Below, piece after piece: positions 6,985 through 15,237 of a stretch of 45,324 nucleotides of DNA. The position numbers and the translations under genes are program-made. The notes below the pieces were generated by a model, which was not told where the DNA came from, did not search any database, and saw only the letters and a list, made by a program, of their open reading frames with translations. Position 1 is the stretch's first letter. Each line of letters opens with the position of its first letter. Source of the stretch: Mangrovactinospora gilvigrisea (GTDB lineage Bacteria > Actinomycetota > Actinomycetes > Streptomycetales > Streptomycetaceae); contig NZ_MLCF01000128.1 in NCBI RefSeq assembly GCF_001879105.1, positions 1-45,324 of the forward strand. Reading direction: 5' to 3'.

Positions 6985-7992
6985 CTACTCCTGCCGCTTG
7001 CCCGAGGTGATCCGCGAAAGGATCAGCGCCACCAGGATGATCGCCCCGTTGAACGCCCCGATCCACTGCGCCGGAACCCCCGCCAGCGTCAGCACGTTCT
7101 GGATCATGTACAGCAGCAGGATCCCGGTGAACGCCCCGAAGACCGTCCCCTTGCCCCCGTTGAGGCTCACCCCGCCGATCACCGCCGCCGCGAAGACCGT
7201 GAAGATGTCCCCGGTGCCCTGCGCCGCCGCCACCGAGGCCAGACGCCCCGTCAGCATCAGCCCGCCCACCGCGGCCAGCACGCTCGCCGTGGTGATCGCC
7301 ACCCACAGCACCCGGTCCGTCCGGATGCCGGCCGCCTTCGCCGCGTCGGTGTTCCCGCCGATCGCGTAGAGCGACCGCCCCGCGCGCGTCCACCCGAGCA
7401 CGCCCACGCCCGCCGCGAACAGCACCAGGCAGAGCCAGATCGACACCGGCACCCCGCCCCACTCCGCCGTCCCGATGTAGAGCATCGAAGACGGCAGGTT
7501 GAAGAACGTCTTGCCGCCCGAGATCCCGGTCAGCATCCCGTGCAGGGTGATCTGCATCCCCAGCGTGACGATGAACGCGCTCAGCCCGAACCGCACGATC
7601 AGCAGCGAGTTGAGCAGCCCGATCGCCAGCCCCACCAGCAGCGTCAGCGGCACCGACCAGGCGCCCCCGAGCCACCCCAGGCCGTGCGCCGAGCCGCCCG
7701 CCGGCAGGCAGATCCAGGCCGCGATGCCGGGCGCCAGCCCGAACGTCGCCTCCAGCGACAGGTCCATCTTCCCGGCGACCAGCACCAGCGTCTCCGCCAG
7801 CACCATCACCGCGATCTCGGACATCGTCTGGAGGACGTTGATGATGTTCCCGCCCTCCAGGAACACCGGGTTGACGGCCTGTCCGACGATCGCCACCACG
7901 ATGATCGCCGGGATCAGCGCGAGGTCCCGGAGCCGCGCCAGGGCCGGCAGCCGCCGCATCCCCGGCAGCGTCACCGTTGCGTTGTCAGGCAT
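6985..7992 (-). CDS. Sugar ABC transporter permease (RbsC-like)
   Basis: A 335-residue membrane permease of the BPD_transp_2 family (RbsC/XylH/AraH type) with about 9-10 helices. Family segments visible include AVMVLAETLVLVAGKMDLSLEA near the N-terminus, FGLSAFIVTLGMQITLHG in the middle, and AAAVIGGVSLNGGKGTVFGAF towards the C-terminus. It would form the membrane channel of a pentose/hexose importer with the ATPase and lipoprotein upstream. The ATG at 7992 overlaps the end of the ATPase gene by 8 bp (ATGCCTGA), so translation is probably coupled. Downstream are five tandem 16-bp repeats and no further gene of the operon. The sugar is not identifiable. Confidence 0.9.
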   Translation of the reverse strand: MPDNATVTLPGMRRLPALARLRDLALIPAIIVVAIVGQAVNPVFLEGGNIINVLQTMSEIAVMVLAETLVLVAGKMDLSLEATFGLAPGIAAWICLPAGGSAHGLGWLGGAWSVPLTLLVGLAIGLLNSLLIVRFGLSAFIVTLGMQITLHGMLTGISGGKTFFNLPSSMLYIGTAEWGGVPVSIWLCLVLFAAGVGVLGWTRAGRSLYAIGGNTDAAKAAGIRTDRVLWVAITTASVLAAVGGLMLTGRLASVAAAQGTGDIFTVFAAAVIGGVSLNGGKGTVFGAFTGILLLYMIQNVLTLAGVPAQWIGAFNGAIILVALILSRITSGKRQE

Positions 7993-9517
7993 GGCCGATT
8001 CCCTCCATCGCCGCGACCATCTCGTTGTCGTGCCACCCGGCCGCGTGCTCGGCGGCGATCCGCCCGCCGAACATCACCACCACCCGGTGGCAGCCGCGCA
8101 GGTCCTCCAGCTCGTCGGAGGCGATCAGAACCCCCGTGCCCTCCGCGGCCACCCGGGCCACGTTGGACAGCAGCGTCTCCTTGGAGCGCACGTCGACGCC
8201 CGCCGTCGGGGAGACCATCACCAGCAGCCGCGGATCCCCGGCCAGCGCCCTGGCCATCACCACCTTCTGCTGGTTGCCGCCGGAGAGGCCGTCGACGGGT
8301 TGGCGCGGACCGTCCGTCTTGATGTCCAGCCGGTCGATCAGCGTCCGGGCCAGCGCGTCCCGCGCCGACGGCCGGACGGTGCCGGCCGGGCCCAGCCGCT
8401 CCGGCACCGTCATGGTGGCGTTCTCGGCCACCGAGAGGTTGGCGACGAAGCCCTGGTGGTGCCGGTCCTGAGGGACCAGGCCCACCCCGCCGCGGATCGC
8501 CGCCCGGACGTCCCCGGGGCGGGCCGGCCGCCCGGAGATCTCCAGCGTGCCGCGGTCGGGGGCGCGCAGCCCGGCGACCGTCTCGGCGAACTCGGTGCGC
8601 CCGCTGGACGCGATCCCCGCCAGGCCGACGATCTCGCCCGGACGGACCGTCAGGTCGACGTCCTGGTAGGCGCCGTCCAGGCCCAGCCCGCGCGCCTCCA
8701 TCACCGGCGCCGCACCGAGGAGTCCGCCGTCCGCGGCGTCCCCGGCGGCGGACCGCGCCGCGCCCGGCAGCCGCACCTCGCCGGTCATGTCGGCGACCAG
8801 GTCGGACTCGTCCAGCCCGGCCACCGGCCGCGTCGAGATGTGCCGCGCGTCGCGGAAGACCGTGACGGTGTCGCAGATCTCGAAGACCTCCTGGAGGTGG
8901 TGGGAGATGAACAGGATGGTCACGCCCTGCCGCTGGAGCTGGCGCAGCTGCTCGAAGAGGCGGGTGATGGCGGGGCCGTCCAGGCGCGCGGTGGGCTCGT
9001 CCAGGACGATGAACCGGGCGCCGAACGACAGCGCGCGGGCGATCTCCACGAACTGCCGCTGCTCCACCGTCAGTTCCCCGGCCGGGCGGCTCACGTCCAC
9101 GTCCACCTGCCAGGTCTCCAGCAGCTCGCGGGCGCGGCGGCGCAGCTCCCGCCAGCTGATCAGGCGGCCCGCGCGGAGGGGATGGCGGCCCAGGAAGAGG
9201 TTCTCGGCGACGGTGAGCCCGGGGATGGTGGTGGAGCGCTGGTAGACGCAGGCCACCACCTCCCGCCAGGCGTCCCGGTCGGCGAGGTGCGGGGCGGGGC
9301 GGCCGTGGAAGCGGACGGTGCCGGCGTCGGCCGGGGTGAGCCCGGTGAGGACGGAGACCAGCGTCGACTTCCCCGCCCCGTTCCGCCCCACCAGGGCATG
9401 GGTGGAGCCGGGGGCGACGGAGAGGCCGACCGCGTCGAGCGCCGTGGTCGGCCCGTACCGCTTGGTGACGCCGATCGCCTCCACCACCGGGGGAGCCGAG
9501 GGAGCGTCAGCCGCCAA
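7985..9517 (-). CDS. Sugar ABC transporter double ATPase (RbsA-like)
   Basis: A 510-residue tandem ATPase of the CUT2 type that powers the import complex. The N-terminal domain has Walker A GRNGAGKST (residues 44-52), a signature-like LTVEQRQFVEIAR and Walker B FIVLDEPTARLD. The C-terminal domain has the usual degenerate P-loop (GIASSGRTEF) and a clear LSGGNQQKV signature, but its Walker B reads LLVMVSPTAGVD: the Asp-Glu pair of the expected DEPT is replaced by Val-Ser. The second site therefore probably binds but does not hydrolyse ATP. Start is TTG at 9517, overlapping the lipoprotein stop, with GGGGGAA just upstream; a later GTG is possible. It sits between the binding-protein and permease genes with overlaps on both sides. 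Confidence 0.9.
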   Translation of the reverse strand: MAADAPSAPPVVEAIGVTKRYGPTTALDAVGLSVAPGSTHALVGRNGAGKSTLVSVLTGLTPADAGTVRFHGRPAPHLADRDAWREVVACVYQRSTTIPGLTVAENLFLGRHPLRAGRLISWRELRRRARELLETWQVDVDVSRPAGELTVEQRQFVEIARALSFGARFIVLDEPTARLDGPAITRLFEQLRQLQRQGVTILFISHHLQEVFEICDTVTVFRDARHISTRPVAGLDESDLVADMTGEVRLPGAARSAAGDAADGGLLGAAPVMEARGLGLDGAYQDVDLTVRPGEIVGLAGIASSGRTEFAETVAGLRAPDRGTLEISGRPARPGDVRAAIRGGVGLVPQDRHHQGFVANLSVAENATMTVPERLGPAGTVRPSARDALARTLIDRLDIKTDGPRQPVDGLSGGNQQKVVMARALAGDPRLLVMVSPTAGVDVRSKETLLSNVARVAAEGTGVLIASDELEDLRGCHRVVVMFGGRIAAEHAAGWHDNEMVAAMEGIGHA

Positions 9518-10577
9518 GGTGGTTCCCCCAGAGGCTGGTGTCGTCCGGCTTGACGCTGGTGATGCCGCCGTAGGAGCCGCCGTCCAGGGTGACCAGCGGG
9601 GCGGGCAGCTGGTCCTCCAGGTTGCCCTGCGGAGTGCGGATGATCGTCGAACCGTGGTCGGTCTTCCCCGGCTTGAAGGTCTTCCCGTCGATCGCGGCCT
9701 TGATGTAGAAGAGCCCGTACTTGGCGTACTGGTCGGCCGGCTGGGAGACGGTGGCGTCGATCTGCCCCGCCTTGATGTCCTTCAGCTCCTGCGGGATGCC
9801 GTCGTTGGAGACGATGTAGACGTGCTTGGGGTTGCTCGGCGGCACCAGCATCCCGCGCTGCTTCAGCGCCTGGAGGGTGCCGGAGAGCGCGAACGAGGCC
9901 TGCATGTAGACGCCGTTGACGGGCGCGCCCTGCAGATCGGTCTTGAGCTTCCGGGAGGCGGTGTCCTGGTCCCAGTTGGTGGGCTCGCCGACGACCGTGA
10001 TGCCCGGGTAGTTCTGCTTCATGCAGGCGTTGAAGGCGTCGGTGCGGTCCCGCCCGTTGATCGAGGTGAGGTCGCCCTCCAGATCGACGACCCGGCCCTT
10101 GCCCTTGAGCTTGGTGCCGAGGAACCGGCAGGCCTTCTCGCCGTACGCCTTGTTGTCCGCCCGGACGATCATGAAGACCTTGCCGGAGTCGGGCCGGGTG
10201 TCGATCGAGACCACCGGGATCTTCTTGGCGGCCAGCGTCTGCAGGGTCGGCTTGACGGCCGCGGTGTCCTGCGGGGCGATCACCACGCCCTTGACCTGCT
10301 GGCTGATCAGCGTCTGCACATTGGACGCCAGCTTGGAGATGTCGTTCTGCGAGTTCGTCGTCTTGAGGGTGACGCCCTGCTGGCCCGCGAACTGCGGGAC
10401 GTACTTGATGTAGGAGTTCCAGAAGTCGGTGTCGGCGCGTGGGTAGTCGACCCCGACCAGCGGCTTCGACGAGGACGCCCCGCCCTTGGTGCTGCTTCCG
10501 CAGGCGGCCAGGGGGACGCAGAGCAGTGCTAACGCGGTCGCCAGGACGGCGGTGCGGCGCGACGGCTGAGAAGACAT
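9507..10577 (-). CDS. Sugar-binding lipoprotein of the ABC importer (RbsB-like)
   Basis: A 356-residue periplasmic-binding-protein family (Peripla_BP_4) lipoprotein. The signal peptide has Arg-Arg at positions 7-8 and a lipobox PLAAC with the lipidated Cys at 26. The mature part has the two-lobe pattern of ribose/galactose binding proteins: LVGVDYPRADTDFWNSYIK, VKGVVIAPQDTAAVKPTL, IPVVSIDTRPD and IVSNDGIPQELKDIK. The ATG at 10577 is preceded by GAAGGAGC; a TTG directly before it is less likely. It is the first gene of the operon with the ATPase and permease and is divergent from the GntR regulator. A sugar ligand is inferred from family; which sugar is unknown, though nearby ThuA/Gfo-Idh and GH95-like genes could share the route. 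Confidence 0.9.
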   Translation of the reverse strand: MSSQPSRRTAVLATALALLCVPLAACGSSTKGGASSSKPLVGVDYPRADTDFWNSYIKYVPQFAGQQGVTLKTTNSQNDISKLASNVQTLISQQVKGVVIAPQDTAAVKPTLQTLAAKKIPVVSIDTRPDSGKVFMIVRADNKAYGEKACRFLGTKLKGKGRVVDLEGDLTSINGRDRTDAFNACMKQNYPGITVVGEPTNWDQDTASRKLKTDLQGAPVNGVYMQASFALSGTLQALKQRGMLVPPSNPKHVYIVSNDGIPQELKDIKAGQIDATVSQPADQYAKYGLFYIKAAIDGKTFKPGKTDHGSTIIRTPQGNLEDQLPAPLVTLDGGSYGGITSVKPDDTSLWGNHLGG

Positions 10578-10606
10578 CAACGGCTCCTTCGCTCACCTGC
10601 GCTAAG

Positions 10607-10735
10607 GTCGGATGTCTTTCTAGGGCAGTTGTCGTGGGCGTGTCCATACCCCGGCGGAACGACACCGAACTGTTAAGCCGAACATCCAACTACTGCCCGT
10701 CGGCGGTTCTCCAGTACTGTGCCGCTACACATCCG
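10607..10735. promoter_or_regulatory. Repeated GGATGT/ACATCC elements in the importer-GntR intergenic region
   Basis: GTCGGATGT at 10607-10615 is inverted relative to ACATCCAAC at 10682-10690 and ACATCCG at 10729-10735, within the ~200-bp region between the divergent lipoprotein and GntR genes. These could be binding sites of the local regulator. They do not match the classical FadR site TGGTNNNACCA. The evidence is only repetition and position. Confidence 0.3.
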
Positions 10736-10778
10736 CGGGACGACGCGGAGCGACCACCTTCAGATCGGGAGCGCGGGG

Positions 10779-11543
10779 ATGGCCCTGACCGACGACGCCA
10801 TCGCGAAGATCACCAAGCTGATCCGGGACGGCGAACTGAGCCCCGGTTCGCGCCTCCCCCCGGAACAGCAGCTCGCCGCCCAGCTCGGCCTCTCGCGCAA
10901 CTCGATGCGCGAGGCGGTCAAGGCCCTCGAGGTGGCCCGGGTGCTGGACGTGCGGCGCGGCGACGGCACCTACGTCACCAGCCTGGAGCCCGGCCTGCTG
11001 CTGCAGAGCCTCGGCTTCGCCATCGACCTGCTCAGCGGCGACACCCTGCTGGAGGTCCTGGAGGTGCGCCGGCTGCTGGAGCCCACCGCCACCTCGCTCG
11101 CCGCCCAGCGGATGACGCCCGAGCACCTGGCCGAGGTCCGCGGCCACCTCGAGCAGATGGCCGACGCCGGCGACGACATCGAACGCCTGGTCCGCCACGA
11201 CGCCGCCTTCCACCGCGCCGTCGTCCACGCCACCGGCAACGAGACGCTGGTCTCCATCCTCGACGGCGTCTCCGGGCGCACCGTCCGCGGCCGCGTCTGG
11301 CACGGCATCGTCGACGCCGAGGCCGCCGCCGTCACCCTCGCCGAGCACCGCGCCATCTTCCGCGCCCTGGAGTCCCAGGACGGCCCGCTGGCCCAGGCGG
11401 CCGCGCTGGTGCATGTGCACACCTCCGAGTCGTGGCTGCGCAACGCGCTCGGACGGGTCGAGGACGAGGAGGGCGGGCCCGCCGCCGCGGCAAAGGACGA
11501 CGCCAAGGACGCCAAGGGGGACACGAAGGAGGGGAAGGAGTGA
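10779..11543 (+). CDS. GntR-family regulator, FadR/FCD class
   Basis: A 254-residue regulator with an N-terminal winged helix (residues ~1-70, with LIRDGELSPGSRLPPEQQLAAQLGLSRNSMREAVKAL, the GntR hallmark) and an all-helical FCD ligand domain (residues ~85-225; the pattern D..FHRAVVHATGNETL and AEHRAIFRAL fits the metal-binding FCD core). The C-terminal ~25 residues are a Lys/Asp/Ala tail of low complexity. ATG 10779 has GGGAGCGCGGGG directly upstream; the frame is open further upstream but without a better site. It is divergent from the sugar importer operon, which it probably controls. FCD members usually sense small carboxylic acids or sugar acids, so the ligand may be a catabolite rather than the sugar. 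Confidence 0.88.
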   Translation: MALTDDAIAKITKLIRDGELSPGSRLPPEQQLAAQLGLSRNSMREAVKALEVARVLDVRRGDGTYVTSLEPGLLLQSLGFAIDLLSGDTLLEVLEVRRLLEPTATSLAAQRMTPEHLAEVRGHLEQMADAGDDIERLVRHDAAFHRAVVHATGNETLVSILDGVSGRTVRGRVWHGIVDAEAAAVTLAEHRAIFRALESQDGPLAQAAALVHVHTSESWLRNALGRVEDEEGGPAAAAKDDAKDAKGDTKEGKE

Positions 11544-11641
11544 GCCAGGGGCCCGGTTGACACCAGGGAGCGGACGGCCATAGGGCAGACTGGGAGGCCG
11601 ATCCGCAGCCAGGCCCCGCGGCCCACCAGGAAGGACGCGCC

Positions 11642-12217
11642 ATGACGACCGACTCCACATCGGAGACCGCCACCGCAGCGGAGATCATGCTGGAGCTGGT
11701 CGACGATGCCGGCCGCACCATCGGCACGGCGGAGAAGCTCTCCGCGCATCTGCCGCCGGGCCGGCCGCACCGGGCGTTCTCCGTCTTCCTCTTCGACACC
11801 CGCGGGCGGATGCTGCTGCAGCGCCGCGCGATGTCGAAGTACCACTCGCCGGGGGTGTGGTCCAACACCTGCTGCGGGCACCCGTACCCGAACGAGGCGC
11901 CGATCGCGGCGGCCGCCCGGCGCACCTACGAGGAGCTGGGCGCGGCGCCGAACCGCATCGAGGAGGGCGGCACCGTCCGCTACGACCTCCCCGACCCTGC
12001 CTCCGGGCTGATCGAGCGGGAGTTCAACCACCTCTTCGTCGGGACGGTCGACGCGGCGATGGCCCCCGACCCGGACGAGGTCGAGGACACCCGCTTCGTC
12101 ACCGCGGCGGAGCTGGCGGAGCTGCGCGAGGCCCCGGGCTCGGAGTTCTCCGTCTGGTTCCCGACGGTCCTGGACGCGGCGCTCCCGGCGATCCGCCGGC
12201 TCACCGGCGCCTGGTAG
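11642..12217 (+). CDS. idi: Isopentenyl-diphosphate delta-isomerase, type I
   Basis: A 191-residue Nudix-fold enzyme that interconverts IPP and DMAPP and so balances precursors for isoprenoid chains. Family marks are HRAFSVFLFDTRGRMLLQRRA, WSNTCCGHP with the catalytic Cys near residues 77-78, the Nudix-like box around AAARRTYEELG, and IEREFNHLF carrying the second catalytic acid. Length is typical (about 180-200). The ATG at 11642 has AGGAAGGA upstream. It is a stand-alone gene ending in a tight hairpin, 19 kb from the hopanoid operon that would use its products. From memory, idi also lies near the hopanoid genes in S. coelicolor. Confidence 0.95.
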   Translation: MTTDSTSETATAAEIMLELVDDAGRTIGTAEKLSAHLPPGRPHRAFSVFLFDTRGRMLLQRRAMSKYHSPGVWSNTCCGHPYPNEAPIAAAARRTYEELGAAPNRIEEGGTVRYDLPDPASGLIEREFNHLFVGTVDAAMAPDPDEVEDTRFVTAAELAELREAPGSEFSVWFPTVLDAALPAIRRLTGAW

Positions 12218-12218
12218 G

Positions 12219-12236
12219 GCGCCCCGTAAGGGGCGC
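12219..12236 (+). terminator. Terminator hairpin after idi
   Basis: GCGCCCC (12219-12225) pairs perfectly with GGGGCGC (12230-12236) around the tetraloop GTAA, starting 2 nt after the idi stop codon. No U-tract, as is common for actinomycete terminators. Confidence 0.6.
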
Positions 12237-12343
12237 GGGGCTCTGCCGAGGTGCGGCTCCGCCGCGCGGGCGCGAGTGACCCGGGAGCGACCGGTCGGCC
12301 GCAACCCACCGCGCCCCGCCCGGACCCGGCCGTCCGTCAGGAC

Positions 12344-12826
12344 TCAGCGGTACCTGGGCAACTCCGCCCAGACGACCTTTCCGCCGTCCTCCGTCCGAAG
12401 GACGTCGCAGCGCCCGCCGCCCTCGTCGGTCAGCGCCTTGACGAGCAGCAGCCCCCTGCCGCCCGTCCGCCCGAAATCCGTCGCCCCCGACATCAGCGCG
12501 TGCGGCCGGTAGGGGTGGCGGTCCTGCACCGCCACCCGCACCCACGCGCCCTGGAAGGCGACCTCCACCCGCACCTCGGGCGTCAGCAGCGCCGCGTGCC
12601 GGACCGCGTTGGTCACCAGTTCCGAGACGATCAGCAGCAGGTCCTGCACGACCGGATCGCCCGGCGCGAGCCCGTGCGAGCCGAGCAGGTCCCGCACCGC
12701 GCGGCGGGCCTGCGGGACCGAGGACTCCACCGTCGGCGCGGTGAAGTGCCAGAGCTCCGGCCCCGGAATGCCTCCGGGCCCGGCCAGTGCTCCGGGGTCG
12801 GGAGGGGTACTCCCGCTCACGTCCAT
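12344..12826 (-). CDS. RsbW-like ATP-binding protein (HATPase_c_2; possible anti-sigma kinase)
   Basis: About 160 residues with a GHKL ATPase domain: the N box LIVSELVTNAVRHA, the G1-like VAVQDRHPYRP and the G2 box GRTGGRGLLLVKAL. Streptomycetes carry dozens of such small single-domain proteins, related to the anti-sigma factor kinase RsbW/SpoIIAB; partners are usually unknown. The ATG at 12826 gives a length normal for the family; a GTG at 12904 would add 26 residues but has no ribosome site. No sigma or anti-anti-sigma gene is adjacent, so a role in stress signalling is only inferred from family. Confidence 0.82.
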   Translation of the reverse strand: MDVSGSTPPDPGALAGPGGIPGPELWHFTAPTVESSVPQARRAVRDLLGSHGLAPGDPVVQDLLLIVSELVTNAVRHAALLTPEVRVEVAFQGAWVRVAVQDRHPYRPHALMSGATDFGRTGGRGLLLVKALTDEGGGRCDVLRTEDGGKVVWAELPRYR

Positions 12827-13216
12827 CAGCGCAGCACTCGTCCTTCCGATCCTCGCGAATGGAACCGGCCAACGTCCGTCAATTGCCAGTTGGTCAAGTG
12901 CCACTGAGCGTAAGGCCAGGCCGACCGAATCGTGTGAGACACGGCAACTCGGCGCGATTCGACCGAATCCCGACCGTCGGTGCCCGATTCCGATCGCCCG
13001 CGGTGGGTCCGGCGGGGCGGTTTTCGGACGCCGCTGAGCCGCGCGTTCGCACCCGACGCGTCCATTCGGACAGCCGCCCCGATCCGCTCCGATGGTGGCC
13101 TGCTGAGGTCAGGCTCTTGACGGGAGATCACCGATGAGGCAGGAAGGGGGAGACCGGCTGCAAGTCCAGACCCGTCGGCCCGCCGCGGCCGACCCGAACG
13201 TCCCCGGAGTGTGCGC
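12827..13216. promoter_or_regulatory. Intergenic region with a GATTCG-AC-CGAATC palindrome
   Basis: A 390-bp stretch between the divergent RsbW-like and ThuA-like genes without a convincing gene. GATTCGACCGAATC at 12956-12969 is a perfect palindrome (6-bp arms, 2-bp spacer), and another ACCGAATC half-site lies at 12924-12931. It is a candidate operator for the ThuA/Gfo-Idh operon; no regulator is assigned. Confidence 0.35.
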
Positions 13217-13909
13217 GTGTCCCAGAGCGCAGACACAACAGCCTCGAACCGGCCCCGGCGCGCCCTCGTGGTGCGCGGCGGCTGGGAGGGCCATGCCCCC
13301 GTCGAGGCCACCGACCTCTTCATCCCCTTCCTTCGTGACAACGATTTCTCGGTCGAGGTGTCCGACACCCTCGACAGCTATCTGGACGCCGAACTGCTCG
13401 GCGCCACCGACCTGGTGGTGCAGTGCTGGACCATGGGCGAGATCAGCCGCGAGCAGCGCGCCGGCCTGGAGGCCGCGGTCCGCGCCGGCACCGGCCTGGC
13501 CGGCTGGCACGGCGGCATCTGCGACTCCTTCCGCGGCAGCCTGGAGTACCAGCTGATGACCGGCGGGCAGTTCCTGATGCACCCGCCCGGGTTCCTCGAC
13601 CACACCGTGGCGATCCGCAAGGAGCGCGCCGACCACCCGGTCGTCGCCGGCCTCGCCGACTTCGACGTCCACACCGAGCAGTACTGGGTCTCCACCGACG
13701 CGCTGGACGACGTGCTCGCCACCACCGTCTTCCGCCCCGGCGACCACGACGGCCCGTGGCGCGAACCCGTCACCGTCCCGGCGGTGTGGACGCGCCAGTG
13801 GGGCGAGGGCAAGGTCTTCGTCTCCACCATCGGCCACAAGGTCGACGACTTCGACGTGCCCGAGGTGCGGGCCCTGACCGAGCGGGGGCTGCTGTGGGCG
13901 AGCCGTTGA
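13217..13909 (+). CDS. ThuA-like protein (trehalose-utilisation family)
   Basis: About 230 residues with the ThuA-like glutamine-amidotransferase-type fold. Visible features are RRALVVRGGWEGHAPVEATDLF near the N-terminus, TDLVVQCWTMGEISREQR, the family core GTGLAGWHGGICDSFRG, and the C-terminal VPAVWTRQWGEGKVFVSTIGH. ThuA of Sinorhizobium acts with the Gfo/Idh-type ThuB in trehalose/maltitol catabolism through 3-keto-sugars; its exact reaction is not well defined. The next gene is a Gfo/Idh dehydrogenase overlapping by one base, so the pair looks ThuAB-like. The start may be GTG 13217 (GGAG 7-10 nt upstream) or GTG 13211. The natural substrate is unknown. Confidence 0.82.
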   Translation: MSQSADTTASNRPRRALVVRGGWEGHAPVEATDLFIPFLRDNDFSVEVSDTLDSYLDAELLGATDLVVQCWTMGEISREQRAGLEAAVRAGTGLAGWHGGICDSFRGSLEYQLMTGGQFLMHPPGFLDHTVAIRKERADHPVVAGLADFDVHTEQYWVSTDALDDVLATTVFRPGDHDGPWREPVTVPAVWTRQWGEGKVFVSTIGHKVDDFDVPEVRALTERGLLWASR

Positions 13910-14979
13910 TGCGGATCGGCATGGTCGGCGCGGGCAAGATCAGCGGCGCCTACCTCGACACCTTCCCCAAGCTGCCGGAGCTGCAGCTGACCGCCGTCAC
14001 CGACCTCGACCCGGCGAGGGCCGAGGAGGCCGCGGCGAAGGCGCCGGGCGCGGTGGCCGTCAAGGGCGGCGTGGACGAGCTGCTCGCCCGCGACGACGTG
14101 GACGCGGTCCTCAACCTGACCATCCCCGCGGTGCACGCGGAGGTGGCGCGGGCGGCGCTCGCCGCCGGCAAGCACGTCTACGGCGAGAAGCCGCTGGCCA
14201 CCACGCGCGAGGAGGCCGACGGCGTGCTGGAGCACGCGGCGGCGGCCGGGCTGCGGGTGGGCTGTGCGCCGGACACCGTGCTGGGCACCGGCACCCAGAC
14301 CGCGCGCAAGGCCGTCGACGACGGCCTGATCGGGACGCCGGTGGCGGCCACCGCGTTCATGACCACCCCGGGGCACGAACGCTGGCACCCGGACCCGGAG
14401 TTCTACTACCGGCCGGGCGGCGGTCCGCTGCTCGACATGGGGCCGTACTACTTCTCGTCGCTGGTGCACCTGCTCGGGCCGGTGGCGCGGGTGACGGGCT
14501 TCTCCTCGACGCCGCGGGACGAGCGCGTCATCGGCAGCGGGCCGCGGGCCGGGACGCGGTTCGCGGTCGAGGTCCCCACCCACGTGACCGGAGTCCTCGA
14601 GCACGCCTCGGGGGCGCTCTCCACGCTGGTGATGAGCTTCGACGTGCACGCGGCGCGGCTGCCGCGGATCGAGGTGCACGGCACGGACGGCTCGGTGTCG
14701 GTGCCGGACCCGAACGGGTTCGGCGGGACGGTGGAGCTGTACCGCGGGACCGCGGGGGAGTGGGAGACGCTGCCGGACGAGGCGGGCTACCGGGACGCCT
14801 CCCGCGGGTTCGGGCTCGCCGACATGGCGCGGGGCGTCGCGTCCGGCGAACCGCACCGCGCGTCGGGCGAGTTGGCGCGGCACGTCCTCGACGTGATGCT
14901 GTCGCTCCTGGAGGCGGCCGAGTCCGGCAACGCCGTAGCGGTGGCCTCCACCTGCGAGCGGCCGGCGCCCATCGTCTGA
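13909..14979 (+). CDS. Gfo/Idh/MocA-family oxidoreductase (ThuB-like)
   Basis: A 356-residue NAD(P)-dependent sugar or inositol dehydrogenase. The N-terminal Rossmann fold has IGMVGAGKISGAY, and the family Lys is in GEKPLATT (K94). The C-terminal alpha/beta domain has GGPLLDMGPYYFSSLVHLLGPV, where the Asp and nearby His/Tyr fit the catalytic region. The start ATG (13909-13911) overlaps the ThuA stop as TGATG, so the two are translationally coupled and probably functionally linked. This pairing suggests oxidation of a sugar, possibly to a 3-keto form, with further processing by the ThuA partner. The gene is followed by two hairpin repeats before the GH95-like genes. Confidence 0.9.
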   Translation: MRIGMVGAGKISGAYLDTFPKLPELQLTAVTDLDPARAEEAAAKAPGAVAVKGGVDELLARDDVDAVLNLTIPAVHAEVARAALAAGKHVYGEKPLATTREEADGVLEHAAAAGLRVGCAPDTVLGTGTQTARKAVDDGLIGTPVAATAFMTTPGHERWHPDPEFYYRPGGGPLLDMGPYYFSSLVHLLGPVARVTGFSSTPRDERVIGSGPRAGTRFAVEVPTHVTGVLEHASGALSTLVMSFDVHAARLPRIEVHGTDGSVSVPDPNGFGGTVELYRGTAGEWETLPDEAGYRDASRGFGLADMARGVASGEPHRASGELARHVLDVMLSLLEAAESGNAVAVASTCERPAPIV

Positions 14980-15027
14980 CGCCGCCGCGCCTGCGCCCCG
15001 CCGCGCAGCGCCGCCGCCCCTCCGCTC

Positions 15028-15101
15028 CGCCCCGGCACCCCACCCGTCCCTCGGTGACCTGTCGCCTTCCACCGAGCCGACCTGGGTGGGGTGCCGGGGC
15101 G
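15028..15101. repeat. GC-rich intergenic hairpin repeat, copy 2
   Basis: CGCCCCGGCACCCCACCC (15028-15045) is a perfect inverted repeat of 15084-15101. Inside, CTCGGTG (15050-15056) pairs with CACCGAG (15070-15076). It lies downstream of the Gfo/Idh gene and is a probable terminator as well as a member of the dispersed family. Confidence 0.7.
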
Positions 15102-15150
15102 TTCCCCCGCCCGACGCGGCCGCGGGTCGCCGTCGCCTCCCGGCCCCGCC

Positions 15151-15216
15151 GCCGCCCCTTCGCCCCGGCACCCCACCCGCCCCTCGGTGACCGGAGCGCC
15201 GGGGCGAAGGGGCGGC
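15151..15216. repeat. GC-rich intergenic hairpin repeat, copy 3
   Basis: GCCGCCCCTTCGCCCCGG (15151-15168) pairs perfectly with 15199-15216. The left 42 bp of this copy repeat the left part of copy 2 (15012-15058) almost word for word, including CACCCCACCCG and CCCTCGGTGACC, so the element has been duplicated in tandem about 135 bp apart. Confidence 0.7.
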
Positions 15217-15237
15217 GAACAGGTCACCGCACACGCC

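Noticed and set aside
12218..12300. A small RNA gene downstream of idi
   Set aside because: Only a terminator-like hairpin and GC-rich sequence; no promoter signal.
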